DNA of 64,000 bases from NCBI RefSeq assembly GCF_019334305.1, contig NZ_JAHWGH010000014.1, forward strand, positions 186,001-250,000, read 5' to 3'. The notes below the pieces were generated by a model. It was not told the DNA's origin. It made no database searches and saw only the letters and a list, made by a program, of their open reading frames with translations. Position 1 is the stretch's first letter. Each line of letters begins with the position of its first letter. This DNA comes from Rossellomorea orangium. Its GTDB lineage: Bacteria > Bacillota > Bacilli > Bacillales > Bacillaceae_B. Shown here in pieces: positions 25,047 through 33,824 of this stretch. The position numbers were made by a program, and so were the translations under genes.

Positions 25047-26782
25047 CCGATCATCTCCTTTTCAAGCTCGCTGTATTGAGCCCTGTATAATTCATAATAC
25101 TTGCCATGCAAGAGAAGCAGTTCTTCATGGGTCCCTTTTTCAGCTACCACCCCTCCATCGAGGAGAATGATCACATCGGCATTTCTCACTGTTACGAGAC
25201 GGTGGGCGATGGTGATGGTTGTTCGGCCGGGAATCAGCTTTTCCAAGGAAGCCTGCACCCGTTCTTCCGTTTCACCGTCCAGGGATGAAGTCGCTTCATC
25301 GAAGATCAGAACAGGAGGCTGTCTCAGGATCGCCCGGGCAAGGGCAACCCGTTGCCGCTGACCGCCCGAAAGCTTCAATCCACGCTCTCCGACGATTGTT
25401 TCGTACCCATCATCAAGAGAATCAATCAACTCTTTCAATCCCGCCGCCTGAACAGCTTGATCCAGTTCTTCTGTTGTCGCATCAGGTTTACCGTACAACA
25501 GATTCTGACGCAGCGTACTATTTAACAGAAACGTTTCCTGAGATACGACACCCACTTGCTGGCGGAAGCTGTTCCGGTTATATTCAAATAGATTCTTATC
25601 ATCAATCATCACTGAACCCTGCTGCGGTTCATAGAGACCGAGTAACAGCTGGACCAGCGTACTCTTCCCTCCTCCGCTTGTTCCAACAATCCCGATGTGA
25701 TTCCCCTGGTCAAGGGATAAGGAAACCCCTTTCAGGACCTGTTTATCACTCCCGGGATATGAAAACCATAAATTCTCTAAGTCTATCTTTCCTTGGACTG
25801 CACCAAAGGAAGGAAGCTCCTCCTCATGCTCCTCCGGCAGGTCGAAATATTCATAGATTCGCTGCAGGGCAGGAATCGCCTGCTGAATCGTCAAGGCATG
25901 CTCCGCCATGGATCTTACCGGCAAAAACATGATAGGAATGAAGCTCAAGCAGGCAACGAGGGTACCAACTGTGATGGTCCCGTCCCAGATTGCCCAACCA
26001 CCGACCAGCATCACCACACCGGGTGCAGCGATATTAAAGAGATTCCCCAGGCGCCAGTTCACCTTACCGATCAGGGCGGCCCGAATCGAGAATTGTTTCC
26101 AATCTGAAAGCTTCTTCTCCTGGGTTCCCACTTCCACATCCTGTGTCTGGTAGGTTCGCACCAATCTCACACTTTCAATACTCTCCTGCAAGTGCTGATA
26201 CATATCCGCATTCATCTCCCGCTGGACGGCGCTCATCTTCCGCATCTTTTTGCCCAGGGTAAAGGAAGGTACGATGTAAATGGCAAACACAGCGAACATC
26301 ACGATGGCAGCCGGCCAAAATAAAACAAACACCGTAGAAAAAGCAGCAATCGCCCCCACAACCTGCTGCAGAATACGTGGAACGACTGTATTATTCAGGT
26401 TCTGGATCGACTCCACATCATGGGTCAGACGGAAGAGCATATCCCCCCTCGGAGTCTTCGAGAAGAAAGACATCGGTGTTCGGTGAAGCTTCCGGAACGC
26501 CCGGATCTGCATATCCGTGATCACATCGAGCCCGATTTTCACCTGCACGTATTCCTGCATTGTCTCAAACAAGGACTTTCCTAGGTAAGCACCGAGAATT
26601 CCGGATACGACCCACACCAAGAAATTCAAATCCCCGCCGACAATGACGTCATCGACCAGCCTCTTCACGAGAATCGAAGGCACGATCGTAAAAAGACCGC
26701 CTATAACGGAAAACAGAAGTGCCACCAACAGCTTTTTCCAATAGGGTTTAAAATGGTTTAAAGTTGTTTTTAATAAGTTCAT
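25043..26782 (-). CDS. Heterodimeric ABC exporter, subunit 1 (permease-ATPase fusion)
   Basis: About 579 residues with six helices and an ATPase domain: Walker A GTSGGGKST, signature LSGGQRQ, Walker B LIFDEATSSLDGETEE. Both partners keep the catalytic glutamate after Walker B, so both sites may hydrolyse ATP. The ATG at 26782 has GAGGGGG 6 nt upstream; an in-frame GTG at 26797 is less likely. First gene of the two-gene operon. No dedicated regulator is adjacent. Confidence 0.88.
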   Translation of the reverse strand: MNLLKTTLNHFKPYWKKLLVALLFSVIGGLFTIVPSILVKRLVDDVIVGGDLNFLVWVVSGILGAYLGKSLFETMQEYVQVKIGLDVITDMQIRAFRKLHRTPMSFFSKTPRGDMLFRLTHDVESIQNLNNTVVPRILQQVVGAIAAFSTVFVLFWPAAIVMFAVFAIYIVPSFTLGKKMRKMSAVQREMNADMYQHLQESIESVRLVRTYQTQDVEVGTQEKKLSDWKQFSIRAALIGKVNWRLGNLFNIAAPGVVMLVGGWAIWDGTITVGTLVACLSFIPIMFLPVRSMAEHALTIQQAIPALQRIYEYFDLPEEHEEELPSFGAVQGKIDLENLWFSYPGSDKQVLKGVSLSLDQGNHIGIVGTSGGGKSTLVQLLLGLYEPQQGSVMIDDKNLFEYNRNSFRQQVGVVSQETFLLNSTLRQNLLYGKPDATTEELDQAVQAAGLKELIDSLDDGYETIVGERGLKLSGGQRQRVALARAILRQPPVLIFDEATSSLDGETEERVQASLEKLIPGRTTITIAHRLVTVRNADVIILLDGGVVAEKGTHEELLLLHGKYYELYRAQYSELEKEMIG

Positions 26783-26937
26783 GTTGAACCCCCTCACAAA
26801 ATTCTATTTTATACCAATCGGTTCAAATATTCACTAAAATTTGAATTAAAGAAATACTCTTTATACTATCAGTATATTCACCATCTCTGTTCACATCTTC
26901 CGCCGTTTGGATAGAAGGATTCTACGACTTTTGAATG

Positions 26938-26978
26938 AAAAAAAGATGATCCCGTTTTGATTTGGGATCATCTTTTTT
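26938..26978. terminator. Terminator of the C45-type hydrolase gene
   Basis: AAAAAAGATGATCCC and GGGATCATCTTTTTT form a 15-bp stem, 4 bases downstream of the minus-strand gene stop. Confidence 0.85.
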
Positions 26979-26981
26979 CAT

Positions 26982-27995
26982 TCATTTAATAAAACCACTG
27001 AGTTTCTCTTCCAGAATGTCCTTTCCATTCACCCAGTCCTGAAAGTTCACATCAAGAATGTCCCTGCCCCCTGCAATGGCAGTAAGGATTCTCGAATCCC
27101 AATAGGAATAAGAGAAAGTGTGAAGTGTTCCGAAAAAGTGTTCATAGTCCTTAAAAAATATAGGCGATTCCTCACTCTTGAAATGGTGGAACATTTGATC
27201 ATGAGACCACCTCTTCCCTTTCAAGCTCAGCAGATGCTTATTTCTCTGAATAGAACCTTCAATGGATGGACGATTATTGCTCGTCATTTGATCCTCCTGG
27301 AAGTGGTTCACGCAAGAGAGGAAGTATTCACCGGACCGGACCGTCACCCGCTCTGGACTCGCCTCCACTTTGGCCATCTTTCCATCACAATCTCCAAGGG
27401 AAAAATTATAACCGGCACTGTGAGGGATTTCTTTCAACATGGTAACCGCTTCTTCAACGGAAGAGCAGGTTTCCAGAACCATCCGTATGGCCGCCCAAGG
27501 TGAGACTCCTTTTCTATACCCCTTGTGGCTGACGAAGTGTAAGCCCATCGAAAGCCCCTTCTCATTCACTCCATCATGCCTTCCCAGGACTTGAAGATTG
27601 TAACCCGCAGATGCTAAAGCGGTATCCGATTGAACACAGCTAAAAATCCCATCATAAAAATCAGGGGAAAAATCATAATTCCTCACATAGTAGTCGCTTG
27701 TCAGAATCGTTGAGCAACCCATTGCCTCTATCTTAGGCACATCGTAACCACTCAGTAAAGCAGCCGCCCTTCTTGAGGATATCCCTAATCCTTCAGCCAG
27801 ACCTTCCAATTCCTCCAGCAAATGCGGAGCAAAGGAGGTATAGATCGATTTCATGCTAAGGTAGTCGATCTCCTGCTTCGTAATGGAATTCAACACGTGT
27901 AGAATTCCGGTGTTTTTAAGCTCTACCCCTGTCTGTAACCCGATTTGAAAGGAACTCCCCCTTAGTTGAAGGATCCTTACATTAAATGTAGACAT
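26982..27995 (-). CDS. C45-family autoproteolytic acyltransferase/amide hydrolase
   Basis: A 337-residue Ntn-hydrolase relative of isopenicillin N acyltransferases. The expected nucleophile is the cysteine in AMGCSTI (about residue 94), which in active members is exposed by self-cleavage; RNYDFSP and GRHDGVNEKGLSMGL follow as in this family. Substrates in bacilli are unknown acyl amides. No signal peptide is visible. Monocistronic with its own terminator. Confidence 0.8.
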   Translation of the reverse strand: MSTFNVRILQLRGSSFQIGLQTGVELKNTGILHVLNSITKQEIDYLSMKSIYTSFAPHLLEELEGLAEGLGISSRRAAALLSGYDVPKIEAMGCSTILTSDYYVRNYDFSPDFYDGIFSCVQSDTALASAGYNLQVLGRHDGVNEKGLSMGLHFVSHKGYRKGVSPWAAIRMVLETCSSVEEAVTMLKEIPHSAGYNFSLGDCDGKMAKVEASPERVTVRSGEYFLSCVNHFQEDQMTSNNRPSIEGSIQRNKHLLSLKGKRWSHDQMFHHFKSEESPIFFKDYEHFFGTLHTFSYSYWDSRILTAIAGGRDILDVNFQDWVNGKDILEEKLSGFIK

Positions 27996-28174
27996 ATAAA
28001 AACCTCCCAGGATTCCATCATATCCTCCCTAATAGGAAACTACCTGTCATTTTGTGCTTGGTTCAAACAGATAGATGGGTTGTTAGTCAGAGAATCCCTA
28101 AAATGATCCAAAAGAAATAATTGATAAATATATCCTTTAAGTGTAAAATTACACTAAAAGGATGGTGACTCCTT

Positions 28175-28414
28175 TTGGATATTATGTTCATGGTTTTGAT
28201 CGGATTTCCGGTCCTTTCGTTGCTCATTGGTATCGTTGGTTATTTCCTCTTTAAAAACATATTCGTGCCACCTTTGATTGTCTTTCTTGGGTCGCTTTTT
28301 GCCACGTATACTGTATTCAATGATTCATTTCTGATATGGGTTTTTGTTTACACTTCTCTGGCTTTTCTTTCAGGCTCAGTGGTAAAAATCTTTAAAAAAA
28401 GAAAGGGATCATGA
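28175..28414 (+). CDS. DUF2651-family small membrane protein
   Basis: 79 residues with three predicted membrane helices. The pattern FPVLSLLIGIVGYFLF, PPLIVFLGSLFATYTVFN, FLIWVFVYTSLAFLSG is that of the DUF2651 family common in Bacillus. The start is probably TTG (M-D-I-M-F), with GGTGA 6 nt upstream. Overlaps the next gene by ATGA. Function unknown. Confidence 0.7.
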   Translation: MDIMFMVLIGFPVLSLLIGIVGYFLFKNIFVPPLIVFLGSLFATYTVFNDSFLIWVFVYTSLAFLSGSVVKIFKKRKGS

Positions 28415-28770
28415 TGGAGAATCTTCTTCGGGGATTGTCGTTCAGTTTACTCTCATTATCTGCTTTTATGGCCACTCGGATGGTAGCCGGATTATGGGTA
28501 TCCTTTGCCTGTTCACTCTTGATCACCACTGCTGTTTTTCTATTCTGGGGAATCAAGAGGAAATGGGGTGGAGTAGAGATTCTAATGGTTTCAGTTATTA
28601 CAGGATTGTTATATTTTACATTTGCATCCTTTGGAATTTCTTTATTTCCTCCCGAACCAATTCGAGATCTGGGTGACCTCATTATGCCTTACGTTCATGC
28701 AGGTCAGTTTGCAGGCTGTACCATCGTTGTGATGTGGGTAGTGGGGATGATTTTCTTCAAGCAGGGATAG
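28411..28770 (+). CDS. Small integral membrane protein
   Basis: 119 residues with about four membrane helices; not recognised. The ATG overlaps the stop of the DUF2651 gene, so both are translated from one message and may act together. Confidence 0.6.
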   Translation: MMENLLRGLSFSLLSLSAFMATRMVAGLWVSFACSLLITTAVFLFWGIKRKWGGVEILMVSVITGLLYFTFASFGISLFPPEPIRDLGDLIMPYVHAGQFAGCTIVVMWVVGMIFFKQG

Positions 28771-28803
28771 CAGATCCCGGACCTGACATTTTTTCACATA
28801 TAG

Positions 28804-28836
28804 AAAAAAAGCTGAAGAATCCACCTCTTCAGCTTT
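28804..28836. terminator. Terminator between convergent genes
   Basis: AAAGCTGAAGA and TCTTCAGCTTT pair over 11 bp, with an A7 tract on the plus strand that becomes the T-run for the leftward gene. Confidence 0.8.
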
Positions 28837-28848
28837 CATATAAAATAT

Positions 28849-29181
28849 TCATTTAACACTCTCGGCAAGTTCCCGCATAGCGTTCAATTTAGCTGTCAGT
28901 TCCAGGAACCACTCTTGATCCCCTGTTTCAAGTGCCAGGTCGATCAGGAATTGAATTTGTTCTTTATTTTTCACATGTGTATCCGGGATTTTATTGACCT
29001 GCCTGTTTAGTAGGGGAAGACTTCTTCCTTCGATTGTCTTATTATCACTGGTTACGATCTTCGCTTTTACGCCGCCACCCTGATTGTCAAGGTTCTCGAC
29101 ATAGCCGATGATCAGTTCACCCGTAAGCAATGTTCCTTTAATCCAATCTCCCACTTGTAGGATACCTTGTTCGTTTGACAT
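28849..29181 (-). CDS. IDEAL-like protein with an N-terminal beta-barrel-like domain
   Basis: 110 residues. The N-terminal half (VGDWIKGTLLTGELIIGYVEN ... VTSDN) looks like a small SH3/KOW-type barrel as in DUF2187-like proteins. The C-terminal helix (EQIQFLIDLALETGDQEWFLELTAKLN) resembles the IDEAL motif. Function unknown. Its promoter region contains the CTGTAA-N9-TTACAT operator shared with rrf2 and the spx paralogue, so it is probably an Rrf2 target. Confidence 0.6.
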   Translation of the reverse strand: MSNEQGILQVGDWIKGTLLTGELIIGYVENLDNQGGGVKAKIVTSDNKTIEGRSLPLLNRQVNKIPDTHVKNKEQIQFLIDLALETGDQEWFLELTAKLNAMRELAESVK

Positions 29182-29199
29182 ATCTTTTCACCCTTTCAA

Positions 29200-29220
29200 C
29201 TGTAATGTTATTTGTTACAT
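29200..29220 (-). promoter_or_regulatory. Candidate Rrf2 operator, copy 1
   Basis: CTGTAA-N9-TTACAT, 19 bases before the start codon of the gene at 28849-29181. One base differs from the copies upstream of rrf2 and spx. Confidence 0.55.
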
Positions 29221-29239
29221 TTATATGGCCAGAAAGCTT

Positions 29240-29656
29240 TTACGCTTTCTCCTGATTGATCATTTCAATGATATCTTTGATCGTGTAGTCTTTTAGATAG
29301 TCCCCAAGCTTTTCTTCTGCCCCAAGGAAAATCTGAAATAAGACATTTTTCATGTTTGCCCCTACGAGACACTTGTCATTTGAAGCCGTGCATTTAGGCT
29401 GCAGGGCACCTTCTGACGTGATTTTATAAATATCCCAAAGATTGATGTCACTGAGTTCCCTGGCAAAGATGAATCCCCCGCCTGTGCCTTCTTTGGATGC
29501 GATGAATCCCTGCTTCTTCAAGAGACTAAGGACTTTGCGAATTCGGACGGGATGGACTCCTGCACTTTCCGAAATTGCATCACTTGTCGACATGCGGTCC
29601 GTTTGCAGGGCCAGGTACGTTAAACTATGGATGGCTAATGTAAAGTCGCTATTCAT
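29240..29656 (-). CDS. Rrf2-family transcriptional regulator
   Basis: 138 residues with the Rrf2 winged helix-turn-helix (SAGVHPVRIRKVLSLLKKQGFIASKEGTGGGF), where the GGG turn is diagnostic. Two cysteines (KCTASNDKC) lie where iron-sulfur or redox-sensing Rrf2 members have ligands, but the three-cysteine cluster of IscR/NsrR is incomplete, so it is closer to YwnA-type members. AAGGAGG is 6 nt from the ATG. A perfect CTGTAA-N9-TTACAG dyad upstream suggests autoregulation, and the same site occurs upstream of both neighbours. Confidence 0.88.
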   Translation of the reverse strand: MNSDFTLAIHSLTYLALQTDRMSTSDAISESAGVHPVRIRKVLSLLKKQGFIASKEGTGGGFIFARELSDINLWDIYKITSEGALQPKCTASNDKCLVGANMKNVLFQIFLGAEEKLGDYLKDYTIKDIIEMINQEKA

Positions 29657-29680
29657 GGCCTGCCTCCTTCACGGATATTA

Positions 29681-29701
29681 CTGTAATGGTAACTTTTACA
29701 G
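29681..29701 (-). promoter_or_regulatory. Candidate Rrf2 operator, copy 2 (autoregulation)
   Basis: CTGTAA-TGGTAACTT-TTACAG, extended on both sides to ACTGTAA/TTACAGT, 25 bases before the rrf2 start codon. Confidence 0.65.
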
Positions 29702-29728
29702 TTTAGACTGTCAAGAATCCGGATTTGG

Positions 29729-30124
29729 TTAATTGGCCAGTTTTTGCAGCTCATTGTATTCGAAATTACGTATTTTCCTTGGAAGAAAACTACGAATTTC
29801 TTCATCATTATAGCCAATCTGCAGTCTTTTCTCATCCAGCATGATCGGTCTTTTCAAAATAAGTGGATTTTCTTTAATCAATGTATATAAATCCTGGAGT
29901 GGCAACGAATCAATGTCGACCTTTAACTCCTGGTACGCCTTTGATTGTTTGGAAATGATGTCCTCTGTCCCATTTTCGGTCAGGCGCAGAATCGATTTGA
30001 TCTCATCAGGTGTCAACGGTTCTGTCAGCATGTTACGCTCCACGTATTCGATTGAATGCTCCTCAAGCCACGCTCTCGCTTTCCGGCAGGACGTACAGCT
30101 TGGTGTCAGAAATAGATTGACCAT
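29729..30124 (-). CDS. spx: Spx-family redox-responsive transcription regulator
   Basis: 131 residues, the exact Spx length, of the ArsC-like fold. It has the N-terminal redox switch C-T-S-C ([13 protein letters not shown]), the RNA polymerase alpha-CTD contact region ([13 protein letters not shown]) and the C-terminal [15 protein letters not shown]. Spx proteins bind RNA polymerase under disulfide stress. It is more divergent than housekeeping Spx and may be an MgsR-like paralogue. An ATG at 30124 has GAGGAG 11 nt upstream. Two copies of the Rrf2-type palindrome precede it. Confidence 0.88.
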   Translation of the reverse strand: MVNLFLTPSCTSCRKARAWLEEHSIEYVERNMLTEPLTPDEIKSILRLTENGTEDIISKQSKAYQELKVDIDSLPLQDLYTLIKENPLILKRPIMLDEKRLQIGYNDEEIRSFLPRKIRNFEYNELQKLAN

Positions 30125-30146
30125 GTGTTTACACACTCCTCGTTAA

Positions 30147-30167
30147 ATGTAATAAAAAAAGTAACAG
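30147..30167 (-). promoter_or_regulatory. Degenerate Rrf2-like operator near the spx start
   Basis: ATGTAA-N9-TAACAG, two mismatches to CTGTAA-N9-TTACAG, 22 bases before the spx start codon. Confidence 0.35.
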
Positions 30168-30203
30168 TTATAATTTAAAAATATTACCCTTCTTCCGGGT
30201 ACA

Positions 30204-30224
30204 CTGTAATAATAATATTTACAG
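30204..30224 (-). promoter_or_regulatory. Candidate Rrf2 operator, copy 3 (spx)
   Basis: CTGTAA-TAATAATAT-TTACAG, perfect half-sites and again extended to ACTGTAA/TTACAGT, 80 bases before the spx start. Confidence 0.65.
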
Positions 30225-30431
30225 TTAGAGAAGTCAACCCTTTTTAGAATACTCTTTTTAAAACTCTATTGTTATTGTTATTTCTTCTTTACCCGATAAG
30301 CTAAATGAATAAACGCAACATGAATCACCCTAAACCTTTTTTGACACAAAAGCTTATACTTTAGAAAAGATTTCATAAATCGGATAAAAAGAAGAATCCT
30401 TCCCGATTAGAGAAGAATTCCTTATACCACT

Positions 30432-31211
30432 CTATTTTCTTGAAACAGCACCTTTGGCAGAGACGGCAGCGAATGTAATGGTTATGGCGCAAACAATGAC
30501 AATTGCGATCACACCCTGCATCAGATCCCAGAACACCCACCCATCGATGAGGGCTGTACGCATACTTTCAAATACATAGGTGGTCGGGTTGATCGTGGCA
30601 GCGATTTTCAACCACTGGGCTTCGATCAATTCATATGGAACGAATGTCGTACTCAAAAAAATCAGCGGGAAAAAGATAAATGTACCCGCCTGTGCGGCCT
30701 GGGCGTTCCTTGTCCGCAGGGCGATCCCAACGGAATAACCTGCAAACGCAAGTCCCCAGCCGATGGCAATCAACAGGACGAATAACACGCCGGCAAAACC
30801 TGTCTTAACGTCAAGCCCAAGTAAAAAGGCCATCCCGATGATGAGCAAAGTCTGGACCAAGAGCTGCAGCATTCCTGCAATGATTGGGCCAAGGACAATG
30901 GCAAGCCTTGACGCCGGGGTCAAAAGGAGTCTCGAGAAAAACCCTGTCTCAATATCTTTCACGATACTCTGTCCCGCTCCCCCAGCTCCGCCGATGGCAG
31001 CAGAGACGATGGATACGGGAAGGATGAATGCAAGGTAATCGGCTCCTTCAAAGGTCGGCAATTGAGATATTCCACTCAATCCCCCCTCATATACGAGAAG
31101 GAAGAAAGCAGAAATGATCAAGTTAGGTATGAATGAAAACGGGTTTCGAAGAGTGGTCTTGATGTTCCGGATTGTCATGAGCCACGTATCCTTGAATACA
31201 TTATTCGCCAC
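30432..31211 (-). CDS. ABC-2 type exporter permease (DrrB-like)
   Basis: 259 residues with six membrane helices and the ABC-2 permease pattern, including the helix pair around GGAGGAGQSIVKDIETGFFSRLLLTPASR, as in daunorubicin-resistance-type exporters. It overlaps the ATPase gene by 11 bases and should form a complex with it. Export substrate unknown. Confidence 0.85.
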   Translation of the reverse strand: MANNVFKDTWLMTIRNIKTTLRNPFSFIPNLIISAFFLLVYEGGLSGISQLPTFEGADYLAFILPVSIVSAAIGGAGGAGQSIVKDIETGFFSRLLLTPASRLAIVLGPIIAGMLQLLVQTLLIIGMAFLLGLDVKTGFAGVLFVLLIAIGWGLAFAGYSVGIALRTRNAQAAQAGTFIFFPLIFLSTTFVPYELIEAQWLKIAATINPTTYVFESMRTALIDGWVFWDLMQGVIAIVIVCAITITFAAVSAKGAVSRK

Positions 31212-32169
31212 GGCTCTTCACCCCTTCCTTCGTCTCCGTCGTCAATTTCAGGAAGATATCATCCAGTGTAGGGGAAGACAACTGAATATCCGTGATGCCG
31301 ATATCCTCTGCATCGAGGATCCGGACCACCTCAAGCAGCTGCTTGGTCCCTTCTTCTACATATACCAGGATCTTGTCCTGCTGGGCGAGGACGTCAACAC
31401 CCGCCAATTGTGAGCGGATCAGTTCCACACTGCGATCAATCTCGTCACGATTCTTCAATGTGAGGGTAATGAGATCTTGACCGATCTCTGCCTTCAATTC
31501 CTTAGGGGATCCCATCGCGACGATCTCTCCCTTATTGATGATGCCGATCCGGTCCGCCAGGGAGTCTGCCTCTTCCAGATACTGTGTCGTGAGGAAAATG
31601 GTCGTTCCCTTCTCCTTATTCAGTCTCCGAAGTTCTTTCCAAATCGCTGCCCGGCTGGATGGGTCCAGTCCCGTCGTAGGTTCATCCAGGAAAAGAATAT
31701 TCGGTTCGTTGACGAGGGTGAGGGCAAGATCCAGCCTTCTTCTCATCCCCCCGGAATACCCGCCGATCCTCCGCTCGGATGCTTCCGACAGATCCACGAT
31801 CTCAAGGAGCTCCTGTGCACGACGCTTCCCTTCATCCTTCCCAAAGCCGAATATGTACGCCTGGAGCTCCACCATCTCGCGACCAGTCAAATCCGGATCG
31901 ACCCCCGTTTCCTGAAGGGCGACGCCAATATGGCGACGGACGTGTTCAGGCTCCCTGATGACATCATACCCTGCCACTTCCACTTTCCCCGAAGAAGCAT
32001 TAATCAGCGTTGTCAGAATCTGAACCGTCGTTGACTTCCCGGCACCATTCGGACCTAAAAAAGCAAAAAACTCTCCCTCTTCGACTTGAAACGATACACC
32101 TTTCACCGCCTGTACATTTCCCTTTTTAAACGTTTTCGTCAAATTCTCCACTTCGATCTTGCCATTCAT
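31201..32169 (-). CDS. ABC exporter ATP-binding protein (DrrA-like)
   Basis: About 322 residues: Walker A GPNGAGKST, signature YSGGMRRRLDLA, Walker B ILFLDEPTTGLDP, and the C-terminal extension (about 225-320) of DrrA/CcmA-type ATPases that contacts the permease. The ATG at 32169 follows GGAGGG by 6 nt; the ATG at 32175 is too close. First gene of the two-gene exporter operon. Confidence 0.88.
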   Translation of the reverse strand: MNGKIEVENLTKTFKKGNVQAVKGVSFQVEEGEFFAFLGPNGAGKSTTVQILTTLINASSGKVEVAGYDVIREPEHVRRHIGVALQETGVDPDLTGREMVELQAYIFGFGKDEGKRRAQELLEIVDLSEASERRIGGYSGGMRRRLDLALTLVNEPNILFLDEPTTGLDPSSRAAIWKELRRLNKEKGTTIFLTTQYLEEADSLADRIGIINKGEIVAMGSPKELKAEIGQDLITLTLKNRDEIDRSVELIRSQLAGVDVLAQQDKILVYVEEGTKQLLEVVRILDAEDIGITDIQLSSPTLDDIFLKLTTETKEGVKSRGE

Positions 32170-32253
32170 GAGCATCCCTCCATTCTACCTATTTCTATTC
32201 GAGGAGGGGATTGTTTTATCCTTTAATAGGTTGGGGTCGATGTGCTGAAAAAA

Positions 32254-32307
32254 GCCACGGGGACAGGTCCCCCGGCTCTTATTGAGCCAAGGGACCTGTT
32301 CCCGTGG
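32254..32307 (-). repeat. Long palindromic element and terminator covering the hydrolase 3' end
   Basis: CCACGGGGACAGGTCCC and GGGACCTGTTCCCGTGG pair almost perfectly, with an inner GGCTC/GAGCC stem. The minus strand continues as GGCTTTTTT, so it can terminate transcription. The stop codon and the last codons of the hydrolase lie inside it. Confidence 0.75.
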
Positions 32308-33145
32308 AACATTCTCCTTCAGAACGCATGAAGGACCGGGTTAATGCTACCATCTGATCCGGCTGTTCGAGGATGGTCCAGTGCCCGCTTTCTTTCACTT
32401 CGGTGAGTGTGGCATTAGGTAAGTGGTTTATGATGTGTTTCTCTATGTACTCAGGCGTTAAGATATCGTGTGATCCTTGTGCAATTAAAATAGGGAGGGA
32501 ACCAAGCTCTGAAAGGGATGGCAGCAGGTTGTAATCTTGATCGAGTTTCTTTCCTATGTAATTAAGGGCAACTTTGTTAAATGAAATCTCTTTTTTCTTT
32601 CTTAATGTATCGAGTGAATACACATAATAGGGATCCAGCAGTTGCTGAAGCTTCTTTGAGGCATGGGCACTGAACAGGGAGGTAAGAGAATACCACCCGA
32701 AAAGTACTTTATTGTAAAACCCGAGCTTTTGGAAAAGATTTTGTTTGAACGCACGGTAGTCCTCAGAGGTTAAGCCGACAGCGGCGGTCAGTATGAGCTT
32801 ATTGATGCGTTCCGGATACTTTGCTGCATAAGACAGAGCAAGGATACTCCCCCATGACTCGCCGAACAGCGTCACTTTCTCCAGGTTTAAGGCTTTTCTA
32901 AGTGCTTCAAGATTGCTGATTTCATCCTCAATCGAATACTTATGACCTTGCTTCACTTCAGACTTCCCGCACCCCGTTTGGTCATATAAAATGATTTGGA
33001 AATCCTTTGACAGGGGCTCCATCTGTGGGAGGAAATAGTCAAGACTCCCACCTGGTCCGCCATGCAGGAAGATCATTGGCTCCCCTTTTCCTTTTTGTTT
33101 AGTGAATAGAGTCTTTCCATTCATCTTGAGATACTTTTCTTCCAT
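32279..33145 (-). CDS. Alpha/beta hydrolase, proline iminopeptidase-like
   Basis: 288 residues. Oxyanion motif HGGPGGS near residue 28, nucleophile Ser in GESWGS, acid in GSHDILTP and His in SGHWTI give a full triad. HGGPGG is typical of prolyl aminopeptidases, but substrate is not proven. The last ten or so residues (STGTGPLAQ) are encoded by the palindrome at 32254-32307, which looks like an insertion that changed the C-terminus. The start overlaps the previous gene's stop (TAATG). Confidence 0.82.
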   Translation of the reverse strand: MEEKYLKMNGKTLFTKQKGKGEPMIFLHGGPGGSLDYFLPQMEPLSKDFQIILYDQTGCGKSEVKQGHKYSIEDEISNLEALRKALNLEKVTLFGESWGSILALSYAAKYPERINKLILTAAVGLTSEDYRAFKQNLFQKLGFYNKVLFGWYSLTSLFSAHASKKLQQLLDPYYVYSLDTLRKKKEISFNKVALNYIGKKLDQDYNLLPSLSELGSLPILIAQGSHDILTPEYIEKHIINHLPNATLTEVKESGHWTILEQPDQMVALTRSFMRSEGECSTGTGPLAQ

Positions 33146-33429
33146 TAGTCCAACAGCCTCCTGTTAATGAATAAATACACGGACGTGAGCAGGACGAGGA
33201 TTGCGACCACCAGTACGGTCCCTTCATGGGCATAATCGATGATGCTGTTGATGATCACGATCAGTCCCAGCGGAAAGAAGAATAGCAATCCGGTGATGGT
33301 TCCAAGCAGCGATTTATTCTTGACCATTTTTTCATTGAAGCCCGCGAGCAGCCATGTCTGTTTTTTCACACCAACTAAGAATGAAACCAGTAATAGAGCT
33401 ATACCGATGATCAATAATCCGTAGTCCAT
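33145..33429 (-). CDS. DUF3784-like small membrane protein
   Basis: 94 residues with three membrane helices; the segment KKQTWLLAGFNEKMVKNKSLLG between helices 1 and 2 resembles DUF3784 proteins. GGAGG 6 nt before the ATG. It is directly upstream of, and overlaps, the alpha/beta hydrolase gene, forming a two-gene operon. Function unknown. Confidence 0.65.
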   Translation of the reverse strand: MDYGLLIIGIALLLVSFLVGVKKQTWLLAGFNEKMVKNKSLLGTITGLLFFFPLGLIVIINSIIDYAHEGTVLVVAILVLLTSVYLFINRRLLD

Positions 33430-33508
33430 ATTGATTCCTCCATTTTATCGGGAATAATTATATGTACGATTCAGATTAATGGTGGTTCCATATTATTCCT
33501 AAAAAATA

Positions 33509-33560
33509 AAAAGACAGGTCAGCTGGCGCTTAATTTTGGAGCACCAAGGGACCCGTCCGT
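33509..33560 (-). repeat. Hairpin element over the 3' end of a small membrane-protein gene
   Basis: TGGTGCT and AGCGCCA pair on the minus strand, followed by a T-rich run; outside lie GGGTCCC and GACCTGTC, relatives of the recurrent GGGAC/GTCCC motif. It overlaps the last codons of the gene at 33519-33824. Confidence 0.55.
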
Positions 33561-33824
33561 GATAAATATATTAAGGCATAGAGCTGACAGCGAAAAAAAA
33601 AACACTGTGGTTACCATTAAGAACACCATCCAGCCGTTTGAAACAGCAAGTACCGTTCTTATCTTCATGACTTTATCGAGCTTAATCTGAATGATAAAAC
33701 CTGCACCCACACAGGCAATCCAAGCCGTTATACCAATTGGTGAAAACAAGTAGGCTGAGTTCATGATCCAGAGAATGAGAATCATAAAGTGAACCATCAC
33801 GAATACGACAGCGATTTTCTTCAT
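33519..33824 (-). CDS. Small integral membrane protein
   Basis: 101 residues, three membrane helices, not recognised. AAGGA lies 6 nt before the ATG. The ATG overlaps the stop of the DUF817 gene, placing it at the end of the yoaS-yozG-yoaT-like operon. Its C-terminal residues (GSLGAPKLSAS) are encoded by the hairpin element at 33509-33560. Confidence 0.6.
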   Translation of the reverse strand: MKKIAVVFVMVHFMILILWIMNSAYLFSPIGITAWIACVGAGFIIQIKLDKVMKIRTVLAVSNGWMVFLMVTTVFFFSLSALCLNIFITDGSLGAPKLSAS

